NCBI GenBank assembly: GCA_013792135.1
Contig: VMSP01000069.1
Coordinates: 1 to 64,000 of the forward strand
DNA length: 64,000 nt
Origin: Desulfocapsa sp.
Lineage (GTDB): Bacteria > Desulfobacterota > Desulfobulbia > Desulfobulbales > Desulfocapsaceae
Direction: 5' to 3'
The position numbers and the translations under genes were made by a program. Of this stretch, positions 8,011 to 17,004 are shown in pieces. The notes under the pieces were generated by a model. The model did no database searches. It saw only the letters and a list, made by a program, of their open reading frames with translations, and was not told the DNA's origin. Numbering within the stretch: position 1 is the stretch's first letter; each line of letters begins with the position of its first letter.

Positions 8011-10710
8011 TCACAATACGCGCTCTATTGCATAGAGCACACCCGCCCTGATCTCGGCCGCAAAAGACGCATCAGTAATCTTCTGCCCCTCGCTATCCAG
8101 TACATAAAAAATATCGATCAGCTGCTGCACCTCTGTAGCAATAAAGGCCCGATAGATGTTAATTCCAAAATCAGCCAGGGTCTGTGCAATATGGTACAAT
8201 TGCCCGGCCCTGTCCTCAGAATGCACCTCTATGACAGTATAACTGTCTGAAATCTCATTATCGATCTCAACTCGGGGCTTCTGCTGCCCCAGCAACATCG
8301 CCCCCGACAACTTACTCCGTTCATAAATGGAGGCCAGTTTCTGATAGATCCTGTGCTCTAGCCCCAAACGATGATTGAGGGCACGATCCAGGTCGTCATT
8401 AACCGCCTGCCAGTCTTTTTCAACAAAGCTCAGACCATCAAGGGAACGCAGCTCCAGTACATCCACCGCCAAGGCCATCCGCTCTTTCTCTACCCTTGAC
8501 GCAAGCAATTCTGGGCCTTCTTTGGCCGGCAAGGATTCACCACTCTCCCAGGTAAAGATCTTCGCGCTCAGCACCGAGAAATTATGAAGTGCCAGCACCC
8601 CACAGATCTTCGCCAGCAGGCCGGACCGGTCTCTGGCCATAATCAACAGTGACCAATGCTGATCGAGCTCCTGCGGCAAGATCAGGGCCTTTTTCCGCAA
8701 AACCTGATAATTCTGCCGATAAATCTGGATATGCTCAACAACTACCTCAGGACTAAAGCTCAAGAGATAGTCTGCGGGTAGATGGGCAACATCAGCGACA
8801 GCGAGGGATGAACCGACACTTTCAGTCACTGCCTGCGCCTCTTCATCACCGCCAAGCAGCGACACAACCTGCTCCCGCAGCCAGTCAACTCCCTGCTCTA
8901 CCTGCTGCTGCACAGTATCTGGATGTGCGACAGCAATCAGACCAGCTTCCAGATAGGGAGAGATTTTTAGAAACAATTCATGCAGCAGAGCAGCCTTCCA
9001 TTCACTCCATGCTGAAGGACCTGTCGCCTTGGAATCAGCAATAGAGAGGAGATAGAGCATGGCCAGCCGATCACTGTCACCAATGGTTTCGGCACAACGC
9101 CTGATAAAAACTTCATCATTCAAATCACGACGAAGGGCGTTTTCCGGCATAAACAGATGATAGCGTATCACAAAGGCCAGACAGGAACATTCTGCAGGAT
9201 CAAGACCAAGCCTCACCCCCACAGCCCCTACCATATCTGCCCCAATCAAGGAGTGATTGCCCCCTGCACCCTTGCCAATATCATGAAGCAGCGCTGCCAG
9301 ATAGAGGATATGCGGCGATGCCACCGAAAGATAAACAGTGGCATCATGTTCCACTATCAATCGCAGTTCGGCCACAGTCTGCAACAGATGCCGATCAACC
9401 GTGTAGATATGATAAATGTCATGCTGGGCCAGGGTACTGATCCGCGCAAATTCAGGAATGTAGGCCGTCAGCAGCCCAGTCTCCAGCATCACCTCCAAAA
9501 CAGGGAGCGGATCAGCGGGGTGCAGCAAAAGTTCAAAAAAAGGCCTGGACATACGCGGCGACACCCGCATCTTGTCATCGATGAGATCAAGATTGGCGCT
9601 GACAATTTTGCGTGTTCGATGATGAACAGAAGCTCCCGTTCTCACCGATGCCAGGAAAAGACGCATAAGCAAATACGGCCTGGATGCCAGCTCTTTGGCG
9701 GAAACAACCAGATGAAGGCGATCGTTACGCAGCTCAATCCCCTTTTCTAGGATCCGGTCACTGTTTGGCCTTTCTCCTTTTACAGCAAGACCAAGGACCT
9801 CATCCACGTGCTCAAAAAAGAGATCCGTGATTACCGCAATAGTCTGAAGATGACCATGCATCTCCCGCATAAACCTCTCTACGCCCAGCTTACCCGTTCC
9901 TGTTTTATACCCGAATGCCTGGGCCAGCTCCTCCTGATGTTCGAAATAGAGCTGATCATTCTTGCGCCCACTGATATAATGCAGGCGATTTCTGATCTTC
10001 ACCAACTCGTCCCAGGAAGTCGCAAAGGCTTCGCGCTCTTCCTCCAGAAGAACAGCCGCCTCAACAATGTCCTGAAGGCTGTCCAGACCAAAAACAACCT
10101 TTGCCGTCCAGAGCATGGCCTGGATATCACGCATTCCTCCTTTCCCCTCCTTGATGTGAGGTTCAAGCAGATAACTGTGACTGCCAAAGCGCTTCCTGCG
10201 TGCCGCGCGGAAGGCCTTCATACTGCGTACAAATTCCTCCCGGCCACCGTCAATAAAACGCAACCGATACTGGGCCAGCAATCCATTAAACAATTCCTGC
10301 GACCCCACAAGAAACCTGGCATCAAGCATGGCGACCTGGAAGAAAAAATCCTGGCCGGCATGCTCCATGGACTCCTCAACAGTGCGCACTCCATGCCCGA
10401 CCTCAAGCCCTGCGTCCCAGAGCGGGTAGAGAATAGCCTCTACCACCTGTTTGATCTCTGCCTTTTGCTCCGGCTGATAAAGGATCATAAGATCAATATC
10501 AGAATAAGGAAAAAGCTCCTGACGGCCATAGCCACCGAGAGCCACCAAGGCAATCGAGCCAGTCAACTCACTGGCCCCGGCCTGAAAATGCTGACAGATA
10601 AAGACATCAACCAGTCGGCTCTGCTCAGCAAGCAGGGCCTGACCACTCAAACCCTGCTGCCACAGTTTTTCCAAGGCGACGCGTTGGGCACGAAGATGTG
10701 TTGACTTCAT
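8011..10710 (-). CDS. glnD: GlnD, PII uridylyltransferase / uridylyl-removing enzyme
   Basis: GlnD senses glutamine and adds or removes UMP on PII (GlnB). The 899 residues give the standard four-part layout. The nucleotidyltransferase domain has GGYGRQELFPYSDIDLMIL (about 59-77, with catalytic Asp71 and Asp73). The central helical and HD domain has LLHDIGKGAGGNHSLIGA (about 470-490). Two C-terminal ACT domains follow (about 690-770, LLIMARDRSGLLAKICGVL, and about 820-895, IEVHSEDRAGQLYHIAQTL). Start is the ATG at 10710. It sits between glnB and glnN, 189 nt after glnB, separated by repeat copy B. Both catalytic centres look intact. Confidence 0.95.
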   Translation of the reverse strand: MKSTHLRAQRVALEKLWQQGLSGQALLAEQSRLVDVFICQHFQAGASELTGSIALVALGGYGRQELFPYSDIDLMILYQPEQKAEIKQVVEAILYPLWDAGLEVGHGVRTVEESMEHAGQDFFFQVAMLDARFLVGSQELFNGLLAQYRLRFIDGGREEFVRSMKAFRAARRKRFGSHSYLLEPHIKEGKGGMRDIQAMLWTAKVVFGLDSLQDIVEAAVLLEEEREAFATSWDELVKIRNRLHYISGRKNDQLYFEHQEELAQAFGYKTGTGKLGVERFMREMHGHLQTIAVITDLFFEHVDEVLGLAVKGERPNSDRILEKGIELRNDRLHLVVSAKELASRPYLLMRLFLASVRTGASVHHRTRKIVSANLDLIDDKMRVSPRMSRPFFELLLHPADPLPVLEVMLETGLLTAYIPEFARISTLAQHDIYHIYTVDRHLLQTVAELRLIVEHDATVYLSVASPHILYLAALLHDIGKGAGGNHSLIGADMVGAVGVRLGLDPAECSCLAFVIRYHLFMPENALRRDLNDEVFIRRCAETIGDSDRLAMLYLLSIADSKATGPSAWSEWKAALLHELFLKISPYLEAGLIAVAHPDTVQQQVEQGVDWLREQVVSLLGGDEEAQAVTESVGSSLAVADVAHLPADYLLSFSPEVVVEHIQIYRQNYQVLRKKALILPQELDQHWSLLIMARDRSGLLAKICGVLALHNFSVLSAKIFTWESGESLPAKEGPELLASRVEKERMALAVDVLELRSLDGLSFVEKDWQAVNDDLDRALNHRLGLEHRIYQKLASIYERSKLSGAMLLGQQKPRVEIDNEISDSYTVIEVHSEDRAGQLYHIAQTLADFGINIYRAFIATEVQQLIDIFYVLDSEGQKITDASFAAEIRAGVLYAIERVL

Positions 10711-10899
10711 GAATTATCTTTGTCCGTGGCGGTGCTTCTGCAAAGCGGCATAAGTAAATAACATGGCCACCTAAGCAGCTTGTTCGTTATTTGGCAGACG
10801 CCACTCACAGAAACAGCCACAAAGATGCTGTTTCTGTGAAGCGGCATAAGAGTCTGTAACGAAATGAGCAGAAAAGCACTGCTCATTTCATAACGGACT
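10711..10899. repeat. Intergenic repeat copy B and strong palindrome
   Basis: Bases about 10745-10855 contain the repeat unit seen at 7718-7800, in the opposite orientation. Shared parts are the GCGGCATAAGAG end, the inverted CAGAAACAGC / GCTGTTTCTG arms and the GTTATTTGGCAGACGCCAC side. Bases 10849-10901 form a hairpin with 23-nt arms (20 of 23 paired) and a 7-nt loop, centred on GTAACGAAATGAGCAG. No T run follows, so it is not a classical terminator. It lies in the glnB-glnD gap. Confidence 0.65.
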
Positions 10900-11280
<381 letters not shown>

Positions 11281-11346
11281 CTACCCACATTATGTGGTCG
11301 TGCTTCCGTATCTTATTTTCAACTTCTTTATTCCGTTTTTAAATCC

Positions 11347-11362
11347 AGCGTAAATGTTGCCA
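11347..11362 (-). promoter_or_regulatory. Sigma-54-like promoter before glnB
   Basis: TGGCAACATTTACGCT fits the -24/-12 pattern GG-N10-GC (consensus TGGCACG-N4-TTGCW). It lies between amtB1 and glnB, about 110 nt upstream of the glnB ATG. A nitrogen-control (NtrC-type) promoter would be expected here; the activator site was not identified. Confidence 0.5.
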
Positions 11363-11393
11363 CCTTGGCTTAAATGCGGAATTACTCACCTCA

Positions 11394-12608
11394 TTACAGG
11401 TTATAACCAACCTCACTGTGCTGGGTTAGATCCAGTCCTTGAGTCTCGTCATCAGAGCTTACCCGAAGACCAATGATTACGTCTATGACTTTCAAGAGAA
11501 TAAAGGTCACAACAACCGAGTACGCTATGGTTGAACCAACGCCAATGGCCTGAACCACCAACTGATGCGGATTCCCGTTAAGAAGTCCATTGCCAGCCGG
11601 ATTCACAACAGATGACGCAAAGATACCGGTCGCCAAGGCGCCCCAGATCCCACCGACACCATGCACTCCAACCACGTCCAGAGAATCATCGTAACCAAGT
11701 TTGCTTTTGGCAAGTACAGCAAGATAACAGAGCACACCAGCCACACCACCCATAATGATCGCAGAGACAGGACTGACAAAACCTGCTCCCGGAGTAATTG
11801 CCACCAGCCCAGCCAGGGCGCCGGATGCGGCTCCCAAAGTGGTCGGTTTCCCCTGTACCTTCCATTCGGCAATGACCCAAGCAAGGGCACCTGCACCTGT
11901 TGCCACCTGCGTTGTAAAAAGGGCAAGAACCGCAATAGGACTTGCGCCAAGCGCACTCCCAGCATTAAATCCAAACCAGCCAAACCAGAGCAGGCCAGCA
12001 CCTAGAACGGTCATTGGCAGGTTATGGGGATGCATGGAGTCACGACCATATCCTTTTCGCTTACCAAGAACCAGGGCTGCCACCAGGGCCGCAGCACCAG
12101 AATTAATATGAATAACCGTACCGCCTGCAAAATCTAGAGCGCCCATCTTAAAGAGCCATCCTTCTTGTCCCCACACCCAATGACAAACGGGAAGGTAAAC
12201 CAGGGTTGACCACAAGATCGTAAAAGCCAGAAAAGCGGTAAATTTCATCCGTTCGGCAAAGGCCCCGGTAATCAGCGCCGGAGTAATAATGGCAAACATG
12301 AGCTGAAAGGCACAAAACAACAAGGACGGGATAGTGGCGGAATAAGGCCCTGGCTCAAGCCCTACACCTTTCAAAAATGCATGATCAAGATTACCGATAA
12401 AATGACCGACATCCGGACCAAAGGCCAGAGAATAACCATAAACAACCCAGAGCATAGAGATTAGCCCCAGACAGACAAAACTCTGCATAGTTGTTGCCAG
12501 CACATTTTTACTGCGAACCAGACCACCGTAAAACAGGGCCAGCCCCGGCGTCATCAACATCACCATTGCCGTGGCAATGAGCATAAAAGCAGTATCTCCA
12601 GTATTCAT
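11394..12608 (-). CDS. amtB: Ammonium transporter Amt (copy 1)
   Basis: Inner-membrane ammonium channel/transporter of the Amt/Mep/Rh family, a trimer with about eleven membrane helices. Visible hallmarks are MTPGLALFYGGLVRSKN near the N-terminus, CHWVWGQEGWL, the pore His segment GGTVIHINSGAAALVAA and the second pore His in GVHGVGGIWGALATG. The C-terminal cytoplasmic tail ends GLDLTQHSEVGYNL, as is common for PII-regulated Amt. AAGGAGGA five bases before the ATG at 12608 selects this start (404 residues); the adjacent ATG at 12611 is possible. It lies between amtB2 and glnB. It differs clearly from copy 2 but shares the same overall fold, so this is a duplicated or doubly acquired transporter. 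Confidence 0.95.
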   Translation of the reverse strand: MNTGDTAFMLIATAMVMLMTPGLALFYGGLVRSKNVLATTMQSFVCLGLISMLWVVYGYSLAFGPDVGHFIGNLDHAFLKGVGLEPGPYSATIPSLLFCAFQLMFAIITPALITGAFAERMKFTAFLAFTILWSTLVYLPVCHWVWGQEGWLFKMGALDFAGGTVIHINSGAAALVAALVLGKRKGYGRDSMHPHNLPMTVLGAGLLWFGWFGFNAGSALGASPIAVLALFTTQVATGAGALAWVIAEWKVQGKPTTLGAASGALAGLVAITPGAGFVSPVSAIIMGGVAGVLCYLAVLAKSKLGYDDSLDVVGVHGVGGIWGALATGIFASSVVNPAGNGLLNGNPHQLVVQAIGVGSTIAYSVVVTFILLKVIDVIIGLRVSSDDETQGLDLTQHSEVGYNL

Positions 12609-12707
12609 CATCTCCTCCTTGTTAACATATTTATTAATGCGGCTCTTAATGATTCTCAACTAAAGCGCCCACAACAACCGTAGCTGAGATTTATTAAAAT
12701 CCTTTTT

Positions 12708-13931
12708 TTATTGATGATTATAAGCCGTTTCCGAATGTTCCACTGAATCAAGACCCGTAACTTCATCCTCTTCTGTCAATCTGAGCCCCATGACTGAATC
12801 AATAACCTTCAAAAGAATCCAGCTGACCACCAGAGTATAGCCTCCAACAACCAAAACACCTATTGCCTGCTTTACCAGTTGAGCAGAATTTCCAGCCAGC
12901 AAACCGTCAACTCCAGCAGGATTTACCTGAGTGGAAGCAAAAATCCCCAGACAGAGTGTGCCAACTATTCCCCCAACCCCATGAATTCCAACTACATCAA
13001 GCGAATCATCAAACTTGAGTCGGCTTTTTAAACGTACAGCAAGAAAACAGATAACCCCAGCAAGAAAACCAATGACTATGGCCGCATTAGGACCAACAAA
13101 ACCGGCTGCAGGAGTGATCGTAGCAAGCCCGGCTATGGCTCCGGATGCTGCACCCAAGGTAGTGGCATTGCCCATGACAAATCGCTCCATAAGCACCCAC
13201 ATGAACATGCCGGCCATGCCGGCAAGATGAGTAGACACAAAGGCGGTGGCCGCAACCTCATTGGCAGCAAGGGCCGACCCACCATTAAAGCCAAACCAGC
13301 CGAACCACAGCAGACCTGTACCCATCAAGGTCATTGGCAGATTGTGAGGCATAAAACTTGTCCGACCATATCCGCGTCTTGGTCCCACGACAAGAACTGC
13401 CGCTAAAGCTGCTGCCCCACAAGTTACATGGACAACCAGGCCACCGGCAAAATCAAGCACACCCATCTGCGCCAACCAACCCCCCTTGGCCCAGACCCAG
13501 TGACAGACAGGATTATAAACTAATATTGTCCACAACAGAGCAAAGACCAGAAAAGGCACAAAGCGTACCCGCTCAGCAAAGGCGCCGGTTATAAGGGCCG
13601 GGGTAATAATGGCAAACATGCACTGATAAATCATAAAAACAGTCTGGGGGATAGTGGTCGCGTAATCAGGGCTGGGTGCATTCCCCACCCCATTTAAGGC
13701 AAACCATGACAAATCTCCTATTACCCCCGCAACATCAGGACCAAAAGACATTGAATAGCCCAGATAGACCCATTCAATGGATATAAGGGCAATCATGAAA
13801 AAACTCTGCATGATCGTCCCCAAAACATTCTTTCCACGCACCATCCCACCGTAAAAAAGGGCAAGTCCGGGTGTCATCAATAACACCAGACCTGCCGACG
13901 CCAGGATAAATGCTGTATCCGCCTTGTCCAC
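12708..13931 (-). CDS. amtB: Ammonium transporter Amt (copy 2)
   Basis: Second Amt-family ammonium transporter, 407 residues with about eleven helices. Motifs are MTPGLALFYGGMVRGKN, CHWVWAKGGWL, GLVVHVTCGAAALAAV (first pore His) and GIHGVGGIVGTLC (second pore His), with tail GLDSVEHSETAYN. I place the start at a GTG (VDKADTAF...) at 13931 because AAGGAGGGAGAAG precedes it directly; longer frames upstream lack a ribosome site. It is the first gene of the minus-strand nitrogen block and is followed after about 100 nt by amtB copy 1. The two tails end in the same motif type, consistent with both being gated by the GlnB encoded downstream. Confidence 0.94.
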   Translation of the reverse strand: MDKADTAFILASAGLVLLMTPGLALFYGGMVRGKNVLGTIMQSFFMIALISIEWVYLGYSMSFGPDVAGVIGDLSWFALNGVGNAPSPDYATTIPQTVFMIYQCMFAIITPALITGAFAERVRFVPFLVFALLWTILVYNPVCHWVWAKGGWLAQMGVLDFAGGLVVHVTCGAAALAAVLVVGPRRGYGRTSFMPHNLPMTLMGTGLLWFGWFGFNGGSALAANEVAATAFVSTHLAGMAGMFMWVLMERFVMGNATTLGAASGAIAGLATITPAAGFVGPNAAIVIGFLAGVICFLAVRLKSRLKFDDSLDVVGIHGVGGIVGTLCLGIFASTQVNPAGVDGLLAGNSAQLVKQAIGVLVVGGYTLVVSWILLKVIDSVMGLRLTEEDEVTGLDSVEHSETAYNHQ

Positions 13932-14355
13932 CTTCTCCCTCCTTGATAATGTGAGTAAAATGCACGGGATCTCCAATCCCGTACACTATCAGACCAGACG
14001 CTGCTCTTTGCTCCATGGAGGAACTACATAAACAGCACAAAAAATTATTTTACCATCCCATCTATATACAAATAGTATGCCATACCCATAATAGGCGCAT
14101 AACTACAAAAAATAATTCAATATTTTTTGAATAAAAACCAATCTTCACAGGAAATAATTTTACATTTTTGTGAAAATAAATGAAAAAGATACCAATTTTG
14201 TCAATTCGAATCAATATATGACAAATTAATCCAATCTTTTTCACTAATGAAATTATTTTACATTTTATCACAGGGTGAGTATTCTTAAAAAAAAGAAAAG
14301 ATCCTTACTGTCATTTTTACCGTTATCCCTTCTAAGAAAAGAGAACATTTCTGCC
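13932..14355. other. AT-rich divergent intergenic region
   Basis: This stretch separates the divergent amtB2 and the mtnA-PilZ gene. It is strongly AT-rich from about 14040 to 14260. It holds a sigma-54-like site for amtB2. The first part of the frame upstream of the mtnA ATG (14275-14355) is open but lysine-rich and unlike MtnA. No RNA gene was recognised. Confidence 0.5.
14067..14082 (-). promoter_or_regulatory. Possible sigma-54 promoter before amtB2
   Basis: TGGCATACTATTTGTA resembles TGGCACG-N4-TTGCW with correct spacing, but the -12 element has GT instead of GC. It lies about 135 nt upstream of the amtB2 start in an AT-rich leader. The weaker match makes this a tentative call. Confidence 0.35.
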
Positions 14356-15840
14356 ATGAATATCAATGGACGCCACTTCAGGACCATCTGGCCAGACCCG
14401 GAAGACAGGAACAAGATCTGCATTATTGACCAGCGTCAACTGCCCCACCAATTTATCATCGAGACCCTGACCTGCCTCGACGATTCGATAAGAGCCATCA
14501 AAGGTATGCATGTACGGGGTGCAGGCCTGATTGGAGCCACTGCAGGGTTTGGCATGTATCTGGCGGTAATCAATGCTCAGGATCATGATGTGGATGAGAA
14601 ACTGGAACAGGCGGCAATATTATTAAAGAGGAGTCGACCCACCGCCAGAAATCTGGGATGGGCCGTTGAACGTGTTCTTGCCGCAGTTACAAAACTTGAC
14701 AACGGAACAGATAAAAAGAAAGTAGTATACAAAACTGCCTGCGAAATAGCAGACGAAGATGCCGCATTCTGCAGACAGATTGGCATCCACGGACTCGAAA
14801 TCATTGCTGCCATCAGCAAAGAGAAGAATGGAGAACCGGTTAATATCCTCACCCACTGCAATGCTGGATGGCTGGCCTTTGTTGATTATGGCAGCGCCAC
14901 AGCCCCCATATACGCAGCAAGAGACGCAGGAATCGATGTACATGTCTGGGTGGACGAAACTCGCCCCTGGAATCAAGGGGCAAAGCTCACCACTTGGGAA
15001 CTGCAACAGGAAGGTATTGCCAATACATTGATAACCGATAATACCGGCGGCCATCTGATGCAAAACGGCATGGTAGATATGGTCATTGTCGGGACCGACC
15101 GTACAACCCACACTGGGGATGTGGCCAACAAGATAGGAACCTACCTGAAGGCGCTGGCTGCCCATGACAACAACATCCCCTTTTATGTTGCCCTGCCCTC
15201 CTCTACCTTTGATTGGGAACTGGAAGACGGCGCCGACATCCCCATCGAAGAGCGTTCAGGGGATGAAATCACCCGGATCAGCGGCATGAATGATAAAACA
15301 GGCGAGATCGAGACCGTTCGACTGGTTGCACCCGGAACACAGGCAATCAATTACAGTTTTGATGTAACACCAGCACGACTTATCAGCGGACTTATTACGG
15401 AAAGGGGAATCGTCCAGGCCAACAAAGAGGCAATTGACGCTCTTTTCCCGGACAAGACAAAAAAAAATGACTCAAGGATGACCATGACACTCACAGAACA
15501 TAGACATTTTATTCGTAAAAATGCCCTCCACCTTCTCGACTATCTCGTCATCGACCAGCATGGCCGGCATACAACATACTCCATGGGGCGGACTCTTGAT
15601 GTAAGCGAAAAGGGCCTTAAGCTGGAAACAACCCAGCCGATATCACAAGGGGACACCCTGCTGATTACGGTTGGTGTAGAGGATGACCTTGTAGATCTTC
15701 GCGGTGAGGTTGTCCATACAGAGATGCTTGATGGACGTCACATTACCGGAGTTGAATTTGAGGATATTTCACAGGATGGAATAAGAATTTTCAAAAAATA
15801 TGCAGAGGCTTTTCACTCAGCACGTGCTCAAAATTCCTGA
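14356..15840 (+). CDS. mtnA: MtnA-type sugar-phosphate isomerase fused to a PilZ domain
   Basis: The N-terminal ~370 residues are a 5-methylthioribose-1-phosphate isomerase, converting the aldose to the ketose 1-phosphate. Visible motifs are MHVRGAGLIGATAGFG, the Cys segment ILTHCNAGWLA, DETRPWNQGAKLTTWEL, the catalytic-Asp block VGTDRTTHTGDVANKIGT and IPIEERSGDE. The sequence style (NAGW, GTDRTT) resembles the Rhodospirillum-type enzymes linked to methylthioadenosine and 5'-deoxyadenosine by-product salvage. After a short linker (about 395-405) the C-terminal ~90 residues are a PilZ domain. Both c-di-GMP-binding motifs are intact: RHFIR (RxxxR) and DVSEKG (DxSxxG). The ATG at 14356 matches the family start (MNINGRHFRTIW); the frame extends to a GTG at 14275 without family similarity. 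No methionine-salvage partner is adjacent. Coupling to c-di-GMP is inference from the fusion. Confidence 0.88.
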   Translation: MNINGRHFRTIWPDPEDRNKICIIDQRQLPHQFIIETLTCLDDSIRAIKGMHVRGAGLIGATAGFGMYLAVINAQDHDVDEKLEQAAILLKRSRPTARNLGWAVERVLAAVTKLDNGTDKKKVVYKTACEIADEDAAFCRQIGIHGLEIIAAISKEKNGEPVNILTHCNAGWLAFVDYGSATAPIYAARDAGIDVHVWVDETRPWNQGAKLTTWELQQEGIANTLITDNTGGHLMQNGMVDMVIVGTDRTTHTGDVANKIGTYLKALAAHDNNIPFYVALPSSTFDWELEDGADIPIEERSGDEITRISGMNDKTGEIETVRLVAPGTQAINYSFDVTPARLISGLITERGIVQANKEAIDALFPDKTKKNDSRMTMTLTEHRHFIRKNALHLLDYLVIDQHGRHTTYSMGRTLDVSEKGLKLETTQPISQGDTLLITVGVEDDLVDLRGEVVHTEMLDGRHITGVEFEDISQDGIRIFKKYAEAFHSARAQNS

Positions 15841-15907
15841 TTTTCATTACAACTCGGCCGCACGCTCCAAGCATGACAACGAGATATCCAGCCAATAGAG
15901 ATATTTT

Positions 15908-16927
15908 TCATTGAGACAAAACACTGTGTGCCACAACAGTCTTTCCTGCCTCAATAACAGATCCCTGAAGATAGCTATACGCTCCGACATAAACATTTTC
16001 GTTTAGCACACAGTCTTTCATGACAACTCCGTTTTCCAGGATACAATTTTTTTCTACAACAGAATGACCTGTGAGATGTACGCCCGGATAAATTGTAACA
16101 TCCAGACCTACTTTCACCTCAGGGGCAATGGAAGTGGTCGCCGGGTCATACATTGTAACCCCTTCCAACATCAATTGCCGGTTGCGACGCATTTGTAATT
16201 CCTTGTGCGCCTCCGCCAACTCAATCCTTGAATTTACACCCAGAACCTCTTGCGACAATGGCACCATATACTTTTCCACAAAATATTGTTGTGCTGTTGC
16301 CATAGCAACAATATCAGTAAGATAGACCTCACCCTGACTATTATCAGTCCCAACTTTTTTCAGGCTTGTAAAGAGAAAGTCCGCATTCACGCAGTAAATC
16401 CCGGCATTGATCTCCTTTATTTTTTTTTGATCAACGGTGGCATCTTTTTCTTCAACAATGGAAAGCACTTTACCGGCATCACTGCTAATAATTCGTCCAT
16501 AATTCATAGGATTCTCAAGGACAGTGGTCATAACCGTAAGTGGCCCCCCAGTGGCCAGGTGCTGCCTGTACATCTGTTCAAGGCTTTCACTCTGAATCAA
16601 CGGAGTATCACCACAAAGGATCATGACCGTACCGGTTTTGCTGCCGATTATCGGCTCCGCACAGAGCACGGCATGACCTGTCCCCAGTTGTTCTTTCTGG
16701 ACGCAGAGCTCTACATCAAAGGTGGCAAGAGACCGTTCTACCTCATCACGCTGGTGACCAATGATGGCAACAGTTTTATCTGCCCCTAAAGGCTTGACTG
16801 CAATCAGGACATGATGCAACATCGGGGCATAAAAAACCTGATGCAAGACTTTGGCCTTTTCTGATTTCATGCGGGTACCTTTACCCGCTGCCAGAACGAT
16901 AATAGAAAAATTTGATTGATCGCTCAC
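15908..16927 (-). CDS. glmU: UDP-GlcNAc pyrophosphorylase, shortened GlmU
   Basis: The enzyme forms UDP-GlcNAc from GlcNAc-1-phosphate and UTP for peptidoglycan and LPS. The N-terminal nucleotidyltransferase is complete: LAAGKGTRMKSEKAKVLH (about 12-29), EQLGTGHAV, the metal-binding LCGDTPLI, VEEKDAT and EINAGIYC. A left-handed beta-helix begins at about residue 265 (VKVGLDVTIYPGVHLTG). The protein stops at 339 residues, whereas full GlmU is about 450. It therefore lacks the part carrying the acetyltransferase catalytic His and acetyl-CoA site. It may be a monofunctional uridyltransferase with the acetyl step done by another protein. The frame ends at a clean stop with no further LbH sequence in the 67-nt gap, so this is a short form rather than a recent frameshift. 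It is convergent with the mtnA-PilZ gene. Confidence 0.87.
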   Translation of the reverse strand: MSDQSNFSIIVLAAGKGTRMKSEKAKVLHQVFYAPMLHHVLIAVKPLGADKTVAIIGHQRDEVERSLATFDVELCVQKEQLGTGHAVLCAEPIIGSKTGTVMILCGDTPLIQSESLEQMYRQHLATGGPLTVMTTVLENPMNYGRIISSDAGKVLSIVEEKDATVDQKKIKEINAGIYCVNADFLFTSLKKVGTDNSQGEVYLTDIVAMATAQQYFVEKYMVPLSQEVLGVNSRIELAEAHKELQMRRNRQLMLEGVTMYDPATTSIAPEVKVGLDVTIYPGVHLTGHSVVEKNCILENGVVMKDCVLNENVYVGAYSYLQGSVIEAGKTVVAHSVLSQ

Positions 16928-17004
16928 AATAAGTCCATTAAGTTGAATAGAATGTAGCTATTTTTCAGGATCTATCACCTTGATCGCGTTGGATTGTTTT
17001 TTAC

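Noticed and set aside
9808-10704. 298-codon plus-strand frame over glnD
   Set aside because: Lies opposite the conserved nucleotidyltransferase domain of glnD; composition typical of a shadow frame.
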